Shown: in pieces, positions 1-9,100 of the stretch
Position numbering within the stretch: the first letter of the stretch is position 1
Layout of the letters: the number at the start of each line of letters is the position of its first letter
From: Bacteroidales bacterium
Lineage (GTDB): Bacteria > Bacteroidota > Bacteroidia > Bacteroidales > Marinilabiliaceae
Assembly (NCBI GenBank): GCA_900766825.1
Contig: CAAFWU010000087.1
Coordinates: 1 to 10,351, forward strand
DNA: 10,351 nt
Direction: 5' to 3'
Program-made: the position numbers and the translations under genes
Notes under the pieces: model-generated
What the model was told of the DNA's origin: nothing
Database searches by the model: none
What the model saw: the letters and a program-made list of their open reading frames with translations, nothing else

Positions 1-1566
1 AATGCAGCCAAACCACAGGCTGTGGGCAACCCCACCGAGGGCGCTCTGCTCCTTTGGCTCCATGCCCAAAATGTCGATTTCCACCAGATCCGCGAGGCTC
101 TCCCCATCGACAAACGACTCCCCTTTAGCACCGAGAACAAATATATGGTCACCGTGACCCGCTCCGCCGCCTTGGGCGGTGCCCCCGTTCTCTTTGTCAA
201 GGGAGCACCAGAAATCGTCATGGCACTATGCAACATCAGCCCCGACCAACGCACCGAGTGCGAACAGGAACTCGCTGTCTTCCAATCCAAAGCCATGCGC
301 ACCTTGGCCTTGGCCTACATGACCATTGCCGAAGGCACCGACACCGAGAGCCTCTTTGCCAACGGGCGACTCACAGCCACGGGGCTTCACCTCTCGGCTC
401 TTTTTGCCATCTCGGACCCTGTGCGCCCCGAAGTCCCAGACGCCATAAAATCATGCCTCTCGGCTGGCATCGGCGTCAAGATTGTAACGGGCGACACCGT
501 GGGCACCGCCAAGGAGATTGGTCGTCAGGTTGGTCTATGGTCCAATGCCGACACCGAGACCAACATCCTCACTGGTGCTGAGTTCGAGAACATGACCGAC
601 GACGAGTTGCTCCGCCGCATTCCCGACCTTAAGATCTTGAGCCGAGCAAGACCAAACGACAAGGAGCGTCTGGTTCGTCTGCTCAAACAACAGGGCAATG
701 TGGTGGCCGTTACGGGCGATGGCACCAACGATGCGCCCGCCCTCAATGCAGCCGACGTAGGACTCTCCATGGGCGACGGCACCGCTGTGGCCAAGGAGGC
801 AAGCGACATGACCATTATGGACAACTCCTTCAGCACCATAACCAACGCCGTGATGTGGGGTCGCTCGCTCTACAAGAACATACAGCGCTTCATACTTTTC
901 CAGATGACCATCAATGTGGTGGCCTGCCTCATTGTGCTCGTCGGGGCCTTCATTGGAACTCAATCGCCCCTCACAGTCACCCAAATGTTGTGGGTCAACC
1001 TCATCATGGACACCTTTGCGGCCATTGCTTTGGCTTCGCTTCCTCCACAACCCGACGTTATGAAGGAGAAACCGCGCAGTATCAATTCTTCAATCGTATC
1101 TCGTGACATGGCTAAGCGTATTTTGGGCATCGGCGGTCTCTTCTTTGTTATCCTTTTGGTTATTTTGGTCTTCATGCAACACTCCGATGTAGACAGTGTT
1201 ACCGACATTTTGGCTTGGCGATGGGACGAATACAATGGCCTCAATGAATACGAGAAGAGCCTTTTCTTTACCATCTTCGTCATGCTACAGTTCTGGAATA
1301 TGTTCAATGCCAAGTCTTTCATGACCGACAAATCGGCCTCTGAGGGACTTAAGCAGAGCAACGGATTTATAACCATTGCCGCAGTCATCTTCTTGGGTCA
1401 GATTTTTATTGTCACTTTCCTTGGCAAGGTGTTCAATGTAGTACCCTTGCGTTTATCGGATTGGGTTCTCATAACTGTGCTCACTTCGTTCATCTTTATC
1501 GTAGGCGAGGTCTACCGTTTTTTTCGACGTCGGCATCGCCTGTCGGCAGAAGTTGCAGGAAAGTAA
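1..1566 (+). CDS. Calcium-translocating P-type ATPase, PMCA-like (C-terminal part, 5' end outside window)
   Basis: The reading frame is open from base 1, so the start lies upstream. About 521 residues remain of a protein that is usually 850-1000. This is an inner-membrane pump that uses ATP to export cations, most likely Ca2+. Visible motifs are GNPTEG of the nucleotide-binding domain (from base 25), KGAPE (199-213), DPVRPEV (415-435), VTGD (484-495) and the hinge TGDGTNDAPAL (712-744), whose aspartates bind Mg2+. Six hydrophobic segments follow, matching M5-M10. M5 has FQMTINVVA, and M6 has WVNLIMDTFA with Asn (997-999) and Asp (1009-1011) at the expected Ca2+ ligand positions. This M5/M6 pattern is that of plasma-membrane-type (IIB) calcium pumps. 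The DKTGT phosphorylation site and the actuator domain fall outside the window. Ca2+ specificity is inferred from family motifs. The stop codon TAA is at 1564-1566. Confidence 0.93.
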   Translation, partial: NAAKPQAVGNPTEGALLLWLHAQNVDFHQIREALPIDKRLPFSTENKYMVTVTRSAALGGAPVLFVKGAPEIVMALCNISPDQRTECEQELAVFQSKAMRTLALAYMTIAEGTDTESLFANGRLTATGLHLSALFAISDPVRPEVPDAIKSCLSAGIGVKIVTGDTVGTAKEIGRQVGLWSNADTETNILTGAEFENMTDDELLRRIPDLKILSRARPNDKERLVRLLKQQGNVVAVTGDGTNDAPALNAADVGLSMGDGTAVAKEASDMTIMDNSFSTITNAVMWGRSLYKNIQRFILFQMTINVVACLIVLVGAFIGTQSPLTVTQMLWVNLIMDTFAAIALASLPPQPDVMKEKPRSINSSIVSRDMAKRILGIGGLFFVILLVILVFMQHSDVDSVTDILAWRWDEYNGLNEYEKSLFFTIFVMLQFWNMFNAKSFMTDKSASEGLKQSNGFITIAAVIFLGQIFIVTFLGKVFNVVPLRLSDWVLITVLTSFIFIVGEVYRFFRRRHRLSAEVAGK

Positions 1567-1592
1567 CTAATTTAGCATAGGTACTATACCAA

Positions 1593-1638
1593 AAACCGAG
1601 AGCATGGTTCAGCTGATACTGAATCATGCTCTCGGTTT
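1593..1638. terminator. Bidirectional hairpin terminator between convergent genes
   Basis: Two 20-base arms (1593-1612 and 1619-1638) pair with a single G-T wobble around a six-base loop. The hairpin begins 27 bases after the ATPase stop and lies 43 bases beyond the esterase stop on the other strand. On the minus strand it is followed by a run of five T (complement of the A run at 1591-1595). On the plus strand the T tract is short (TTTGTT). It probably ends transcripts from both sides, with the minus-strand direction having the better U tract. Confidence 0.85.
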
Positions 1639-1681
1639 GTTATGGGTGGGGGGCTGGTTCTTTCACCCCTTTCTCATCGGC

Positions 1682-3019
1682 TTAGTTGCCATCGGGTTTT
1701 GCCACTTCGTATCGGCCAATAGGCACAACGTCAAATTGTTGCCAATCGTCGGGTGCCGTTGGCTCATACTGCCCGAAGTTCACCAAATGGCGCACCACAT
1801 CTGCCACAGCCTCGTCCGATGTGGCAATATCTTTTAGTCCCATTACAATGCACTTTGCCATCTGGTTTGCACCAAACTGATTGAAGTGGGTGTTGTCGGC
1901 CAACTCTTTGTCCTGACCTGGGAATGTGCCAGCGGCATAGTGTACAAGCAGATGTTTGCTACCCTCTTCGCCCATGGTCTCAAACACCTTGCTACTCATG
2001 GCGTTAAGGTCAATCAAATGCAGGTTCTCTCGCGCCGCAATCTCGCGTGATGCTTTAGGGTAGTCGCCATGAGTGTCCATCAGTAGCCCATCTTTAAACA
2101 GTCGGCGAGCCGTTGGGGTCACCACAATCATTTGGCATCCTTTGGCAGCTATCTTGTCGGCAAAAATCTTCAGGTTGTGGCTAAAATTGTACCATGCGCC
2201 CGACCCAGGCCCGCGGTCCTTCTCGTCGTTATGCCCAAACTCCACCAGAAATATGTCGCCCTTTTTTGCCATCGACAGGGCTTTGTCCAGACGTTTCGAT
2301 GCCAGAAAACTGCTGGTTTTCTCGCCGCTCTCGGCGTAGTTGGCTACGCATATGTTGCTATCGAACCACTGGGTTATCATCTGTCCCCAGCTGGCCCATG
2401 GGTCGCACTCCTGGTCCACCACGGTCGAGTTGCCGCATAGGAAGAGGGTTCGCACGTTGTCCTCGGCACGGCATATCTCAATGCGTCGCACAGCGGGTGT
2501 TCCCACAAAGGTCAAGGTTAGGCGGTCGTCCCAATTAAGATAGTTTTTCTCACGAGGTTTGGTCTTCACGCGGTCCACCTCGACCGATGCCTCCGAAACT
2601 GTACCTTCGGCAAAAATCTGAGGCGACCTTTTGTGAATTGTCCAACTCAGGCTCTTGCTCTCGCGTTTGGCTGTGACCACGTTTTTGGCCAGCAGCCTAC
2701 GGCTCTCGGCATATATGGTTGTTGTGGCTGCACGGCGGTTGTCGCCCAGCACCACGGTCACCGTCCAGTTGCCGTCGGGCACACGCACCGAGTAGCTCAT
2801 GCTCTCCTCCTTTTTACCAGTCAGGGCAGTGGACCCCAAATCGTAGCCTTGCTGCCCATTGTAAAGAGGCTGCTCTATGGCGAAGTCGATGACAATTTTA
2901 TCATTGTTTGCAACGACCTCATTGTTAGCCTTTGAGGTCTGAGCCAAGCCTGTGGTTGAGGTAAAGAGCATGGTTAGTGCCACAGCCCCAAGGCTCAGTG
3001 TTTTAAATGTGTCTGTCAT
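1682..3019 (-). CDS. Secreted SGNH-fold esterase, rhamnogalacturonan acetylesterase-like (CE12 type)
   Basis: The protein has 445 residues and probably removes acetyl esters from the rhamnogalacturonan backbone of pectin. An N-terminal signal peptide (residues 1 to about 26, ending near GLAQ) indicates export. Residues ~40-185 form a beta-rich, galactose-binding-like domain typical of this subfamily, and the SGNH hydrolase domain follows. Its blocks are visible: CGNSTVVDQE with nucleophile Ser198, NYAESG with oxyanion-hole Gly232, FGHNDEK with Asn264, and DNTHFNQFGA with Asp375 and His378. Block I reads GNS where GDS is usual; I believe this variant occurs in relatives. The ATG at 3017-3019 follows a run of eight A and no Shine-Dalgarno sequence, as is normal in Bacteroidetes. 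Terminators on both sides and a private promoter element suggest a single-gene transcript. No SusC/SusD pair or other pectin enzyme lies nearby. The acetylesterase call rests on motifs, and the exact substrate is inferred. Confidence 0.85.
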   Translation of the reverse strand: MTDTFKTLSLGAVALTMLFTSTTGLAQTSKANNEVVANNDKIVIDFAIEQPLYNGQQGYDLGSTALTGKKEESMSYSVRVPDGNWTVTVVLGDNRRAATTTIYAESRRLLAKNVVTAKRESKSLSWTIHKRSPQIFAEGTVSEASVEVDRVKTKPREKNYLNWDDRLTLTFVGTPAVRRIEICRAEDNVRTLFLCGNSTVVDQECDPWASWGQMITQWFDSNICVANYAESGEKTSSFLASKRLDKALSMAKKGDIFLVEFGHNDEKDRGPGSGAWYNFSHNLKIFADKIAAKGCQMIVVTPTARRLFKDGLLMDTHGDYPKASREIAARENLHLIDLNAMSSKVFETMGEEGSKHLLVHYAAGTFPGQDKELADNTHFNQFGANQMAKCIVMGLKDIATSDEAVADVVRHLVNFGQYEPTAPDDWQQFDVVPIGRYEVAKPDGN

Positions 3020-3050
3020 TTTTTTTTGTGGTATTTTTTTTAGATATAAT

Positions 3051-3058
3051 CAAAGTTA
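3051..3058 (-). promoter_or_regulatory. Putative Bacteroidetes -7 element upstream of the esterase gene
   Basis: On the minus strand the bases read TAACTTTG, a perfect match to the TAnnTTTG element recognised by the primary sigma factor of Bacteroidetes. It lies about 31 bases before the esterase ATG, giving a leader of roughly 25 bases rich in A. No clear TTTG or TTG box is present at the expected distance upstream, so the promoter is only half supported. Its position just after the terminator of the preceding gene favours a real start point. Confidence 0.55.
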
Positions 3059-3092
3059 ATAATAATTGTTTTTTACCATATACTATCTATCT

Positions 3093-3151
3093 AAAAATCC
3101 CCATTGTCCAAGTCAGTCAACGCAGACTGACCTGTGACAATGGGGATTCCT
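3093..3151 (-). terminator. Branched hairpin terminator after the macroglobulin gene
   Basis: An outer 13-base-pair stem (3096-3108 with 3136-3148, containing CCCC/GGGG) encloses a second perfect 7-base-pair stem (3112-3118 with 3125-3131) with a six-base loop. Read on the minus strand, the structure begins 21 bases after the TAG of the macroglobulin gene and is followed by five T, which fits an intrinsic terminator. The plus-strand side is also followed by a T run (3151-3156). The hairpin separates the macroglobulin gene from the downstream esterase gene. Confidence 0.8.
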
Positions 3152-3169
3152 TTTTTATATTTTCGTTCT

Positions 3170-6100
3170 CTATCGTCTGCCCACAACCTCAATGGAGCAG
3201 CCCTCAGTATGGCTCTTAAACTCAGTGTCGTACATACATACTTCGTCGGCGTAGCCTGCAGCAAACGTGCCAGCATGGGTAACGTCCAGTATGTACGATA
3301 TCTGGTGCCATCCCTCGTAGAGGTGGTCAATGTAGAACCGCACGCTCTCGTTGCCAATCTCCATATAGTGGGGTGGGGTCTCAATGTCGGCATCTATCCA
3401 GCGCCAGAACCACCAGCCGCGGTAGCCCGACAGTTTGTCCTGAGGCTCTAAGGTGGCCGCACGGTGGTCGCTTAGGCGCACAAAACTCATAGGCATCTTG
3501 TTATAGAACTTCAGTGTCACCCTAATCTGATCGCCAATGGTCAGAGCCTCTTTTTCAAGAGGTTGCCACTTCTCCTTGCCGTTCACAATGCGCCTAACCT
3601 CCATGGTGCGGCTCACCGTCATATCCTCGGTGCCATCGGCTTTCATCTGGGTCGTGGGCGTCAGCAGCACCCTCTGCCAGCTGCCCCACGATGGCATGTC
3701 GTTCTCCTTTTCCACCGTGGCACTGCGCACGCTTCCGTCGGTGGCCAACACAATGGATAGTTTGGGTTTACTTACCGTAGCCTCGTAGGTCCGCTCGCCA
3801 ACCCTCACCACATCGTGTGCCGCCAGTTTGGCTTGCGAACCCAGCAGACTCAGCACCGCCGTCGAGGTGCTATGGGCATCGGGCCACGCCTCTCCACGTT
3901 TTTGCGCCACAAGGTAGTTGATTAGCTTGGGCAAATTGGCACTCTGTGGACGGATGCGACTCAGTGTCATAATCATCATTGCCTGAGCCTCCATCTGAAT
4001 ACGTAGGCGTATCATGCTACGTTCTGCCACATAGGCCATGTCGTTGTCCAAATGAATCAGGTTCTGTTCCAAACTCTCCACAATGGTCTCGGCCTCGGCG
4101 CGTTTGCCCACGTTGAGCAGCAACCATGCCGATAGCACGCGTTGGTTGTTGGAGTACGTTTGCCAATTTTGGGCCAAATGGTCCAGCATCTCGTTCATTA
4201 CCTTGGTGCGGGATGGGGTGCACACCACGCAGGCGCGCAGTAACTCCAAATCGCTCCAGCTTAGGAATGTCTTGACTTTGCTGGGGGCCAGACCTTTCTC
4301 TATGGCCTCCTTCTCCCTTTTGGCTTTCATAATATTGAAGTCGGCCCAAGCTTTCTCTAATTCTTTGCTAAGGTAGGGCGTGGCTCTGTCCACAATGCGT
4401 TTCATTTGGGCATTGGGTTCGGCAACAACGCCTAAGCGCATCAGTTCCCCAAAGGTATTCACCACAGCTGTGGTCATAAAGATGCTGCTCTCCATGTCCG
4501 CAAACCAAGGTATGCCACCATTGCTCTTTTGCATCTGAGCCAGTTTGTTCAGAGCCTGAGCTGCACTCTTTTCGGCTGTGTTGCCGTTAAATAAGGTCAC
4601 CAGATTGGTGTTGTGCTTCTTCATGGCGTTGGCCACGTAGAGCCATGGCGTAAGCTCTTTGCGCTCTTTGTCATCGCCAATGGTGCTCAGTTCGTCGGCA
4701 TGGTCTCTCAGATACTCTATAGCCTGACATATCTCGGGCTTCTGCTTCAGGAACATGGCAATGGCTGCAGTCTCGAATCGTCCCGAATAAGTGTCGGCCG
4801 ACTCGCTCCAACCTTCGTTGAGTGAGGGCAGTGCCCTCAGCACCTCAATGAATGTGTTGGACGTGTAGTTAAAGGTCAGACTCTGTGTCTTACCCTCGGT
4901 CTCGGCAAAGGGGTTGGGAATCTCGCTCGTTCCCTTGTGGTAGAGCATGTAGGTGTGGCTCTCGGCAATCTCATTGTAGAGTTTGGCCACGTGTATGTCC
5001 ACCTGCTCGGCGTCGGTGTGCAAAGTGTTATTATTCTGAGCCTTAGCAGTGGCCGTTAGGCGTATGGTCTCCACACCTTCGGGTATGGTTACACGCCAAT
5101 CCACATGAGCCGAAGGCGTAGAGCCAAAGTTTAGCTCGTGGCCATCGGTGGTTAGCAACTCGGTGCCCGTGGTGGGGTCGGTGGCTTTTATGGTCAGCAA
5201 GGCATTCTCAATGGATGGGTCTGTTATGGTCACGTCGGTGCTGAGGGTAATCACATCGCCCTCGGTCACAAAACGTGGGGTGCCCATACGCACATTTATG
5301 GCCTTACGAACAGTGAGTGTAGAGCGAACCTCGGCCTTGCGCATTTGGCGGTCGTGGGCTATGGCGCGGAAGTTATAGGCCGTTAGGTTGTCGGGCAGGG
5401 TGAACTCCACTGTGGCATTGCCAGTGCTGTCGGGCAGCAGGGAGGGGGCAAAGAACACGGTCTCCGAGAAGTCGGTGCGTGGCAAGGTGTCATTGGGGAC
5501 GTTGTCATCTTTTTCTTCGTCCTCCTCGTCCTCAACTTCATCGTTCATTGCTGAACCCGACATTTTTGCCATGCCATAGGCAGGTAAGGCTGAGCATTCG
5601 AGCATAACGCCGTTGTCTTCAGCATCTTCAACAGCCATACTCTTCATTAAGTGCATCCCACCACAGAATCTGCTTCTTGGCGAGTAGTGAAGTTTGTTGT
5701 GTGATGATGAGTGTTTTAATTGTTCCAACAAATCACTGATGCCAATTTTATGAAAGCGACTATCGTCAATGTAGAAGTGTCCCCCCATCATGTTGCAATT
5801 ATCTATCTGCACACACTTGGGGTCAATCACGGTAAGGCTGACGTTGTTGTATGTCATGAGACGGTCGAAGTTGACCGACCAATCGTTGTTTGTGTACTTG
5901 TCCAACCTCTGGTCGTACATCGAAGCCGTAACTTCAGTCTCTTCATCGGCATGCACCTTCAGTTTCCAACTCTCCTTGGCACCTGGAGTGGAAATGTCGC
6001 GTTTGGTCACAAGTTCCATATTAACCAGAGGCTCGGGCTTCTGTAGCACCACGTTTACCTCTTCAGCATACCGCCTGTTGTCGCGGTGTGTAAAGGCATG

Positions 6101-9100
6101 TATCTTGAGTGTCTCGCCGTTGGTAATGCTCTCGGGCACATGCCATTTCACTGTTTTGATGTTGCCCGATGTCTCCACCGTCTCTCGTTTCACAATTTTA
6201 CCAGCATGGCTCAGAACCACGCTGACCCATGCGTCTGGCAGACCAGAACCCACGTGTATGGTCATGTCGGTGCTAACCTGCGCAGTTTGTGGTGCAAAGA
6301 GTTCAATTGGGGGCAGATCCTCAGATTTGCCATTGTAGGCTATCATTAAGAAGTCAGTACTCTGCCTTATCTCTTTGCCATTGAGCGCTTTGGTGGTGGC
6401 TGTTATTTTGTAGCGTCTGGGCTTGAGTATAAGGTTGTTCAATGTTATATTCCTCGAGCCGCATACTTCAACCTCCTCGTCTACAATGGGGGTGCTGTCC
6501 AATTGGAAATCCCATTCGTCAGCGGGCACGTAGCACTCTTTGTCCAAACAAGTGTCTGGCTTTTGGTCGTTGCCCATCACGCTAGTCCGAGGGCGCAGAG
6601 GTTTGCGTGTCTTGTAGGGCGTTATGGTTAGGTGAACCATGTTTTTATATGGCTCGCCATTGTCGTTTACTGAGTTAAGAGTAATAACAGGTCTGTTGTC
6701 AATGAGATAGGTCTCTTTGTCGGTAGAGGCATCCATGCGTACACCTTCATCGGTTACCTTTACGCTTGTGGTGCGTTCGGTTGTCTCGCCTCGATTGTCG
6801 GTTATGCGAACCGTTATGTTATAGTCACAAACCTCTAAAGTCGAGTCGGTGGCAAAGTTTATCTTGAAATGCCCCTCGCCATCGGTTTGTACGTTGCCTG
6901 TGGCTATGCCATTGCTGCCCTTCGTGTTGCCAACTCTTCTGTAGCTTCTGGGCCAAGGTTCAAACTCAATTTTCTCCACTTCATACTCCACGTTGGCGTT
7001 TACCACAGGCAGTCCCGAAGCCGCTGTGCACTTGCCACTCACGCTGGCATCGGAGCCCGGACGGAATACTTCGGTTATGCGGTCGAAGCTAATGCTGTTG
7101 TCGGTGCGCTTGAAATCCTCAATTTTCAGGTATGTTCGGGCAATGCTCCTCCAATCTGTTTCGTTTTGCCCTTTTATAATCAGAGTTGCCGAACCCTTCA
7201 TCACCTCTTCGGGAATATTTATCTCACCGTTGAGCGAACCAAATTTGCCAACCTCCTGAGTGCGCTCGTATAGCTTGTCGCCATTGTTAGCGGTTAGTTT
7301 GATAACATATTTTGTCCCCTCTTTTGCAGCCTCCACCTTGGTGCGATATCTGGTGAAGACGAAGGCTTTGTAGAATATTTTTTGTCCTGGCTTGTAAATG
7401 TTTCGGTCGGTAACAATGCTGGCGCTCAGGCTACTGGACTCCAGAGCGTCCTTTTTGCGAGGCACAAAACCATAGTTATCGAAGAAAAAGTAGTCATCTC
7501 CCTTGCTAATGGTTTGAGTATGTGTTCCTTTTACCTCTTTGTTAAAAATAAGCCAACCCTCGTTGTTTGTGGTGCCCGTATCGCCCACTTTGGCTTTGTC
7601 CACAGGGCGACCTGTTTTAGCATCGGATACAATATAGTTCAACTGCCTGTTCGTCTGGATTTTGTCGGCCGAGAGTTGTGTGCATGTGAACGTGACGTAG
7701 CTTCGCTTGGGTTCGCTGAACTCTTTGTTGTAGAGTGGGGTGGAGTACTTATCCTCGTTAGCCACCAATATGTATTGACCTGCGGGCAGACCCTTCATCT
7801 CTGCGTAAATGATAGAATTGATGGTCTTGCGCTGAGTTTTGGGCAGGGCAATGTGGCGGGTCTGCACACACTTTAGGCCTGCAAGAAATTTGTCAATATT
7901 GCCTTTGGCATTGGTTATATTTTCTTTAGTCAAAACATTTTTGCCAATGGCATAGATTTTAATTGTCGCCTCATCCTCGTTGCGGTAGTTCAAACGCAAG
8001 GGGATGGGGGAGTTTGGCAGAATGAAGTCTTCGGTGAATAAGTTTAACTCTCTCTTCTCTATGAAGTTAATTTGTCTGAGGGCGAAACTTGCAAAACGGG
8101 TATCTGGCAATGTTTTTATAATTTTGGCGTAGGCCTCAATTGCCTTGTCTATCTGTTTGTTGGCCTGCTCAACGCTCAACTCGTTGCTATAGCTAAGGCT
8201 AAGGAGCCGTTCTGCCTCAACATAGGTCTTGAGGGCACTGGCAATAGGCATATTTTCGTCCACATCCATTTGTTCCAACTCATTGCACAGAGCCGTTAGA
8301 GTTGGCGACTCTTTGTGTTGAACACTCTGATGGCGTGGCATGTAATCAAACTCATCATCGATTTGTTTGTTGTCCGTTTCCTCTTCAACTTCAATGTAGT
8401 TGTCTGTGTGGGGGCGTATGCGAAGAGCTTGAGCAATTATTTTAGACTGAACGTTGTTTGTTCTTACGGCTTGCTTGGCCAGTATGCGCACAATTTTAAG
8501 GTATGTAGGAATCTCATCGGTGCTTTGAGCAAACTGCTCCAATGGCTGGGCCATTTCGCAGTCCCAATTCTCGAGTTCAAACGACTCAAATTCGCTTGCT
8601 AATGTCAGACCAATATAGTCCAGCAAGTTGAGGTCGAGGTCCACGCTTGGGCTGAAGTGTTTTATGTCTACATAGTCCGAGGCTTTGAGTGTGCATAGGA
8701 TCTCGGGCTCGCTCAGTGCATTAAAAATGTTTTCTAAGGCTTCGGCTTTCTCACTCTTATCGTCCTCATCTTCGTCCTCACTATAGTAAGTGTCGAATCT
8801 ATCTAATCCATAGAAATTGTCTTGTGCTATCGCTAAGTCCAAGTATAGCAATTGCTTGAGAGGTGTCCATGCCTCATTGATCTCTTTTGCCAAGAGTTCA
8901 TCGCTTGTTGTTTCACGCAATAGGCGTTGTTGGTTAAGTGCAAAGTCTTGTTCAATAATTTGCAGCATCCATTTGGTATCCTGCTGAGACTTAGCCCTTT
9001 TGCGAGCCTCTTTGATAAAAGGTTCTGCACTTTGGGGTTGTTCCAGTTCCGCATATTTGGCAATGGTGTCTTTTAGTTCTTGGTCCGTCATACTCGTTAT

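Noticed and set aside
535..1050. A 171-residue minus-strand open frame opposite the ATPase
   Set aside because: It overlaps the most conserved P-type ATPase motifs on the other strand and has no recognisable domain; it is a shadow frame.
3020..3041. Two runs of eight A (minus strand) before the esterase start as a phase-variable switch
   Set aside because: Both runs lie in the untranslated leader, so slippage would not shift the frame. A-rich leaders are normal for translation starts in this phylum.
5790..6338. A 182-residue plus-strand open frame within the macroglobulin gene
   Set aside because: It lies entirely opposite a conserved coding frame, shows no family resemblance and has a composition expected of an antisense shadow.
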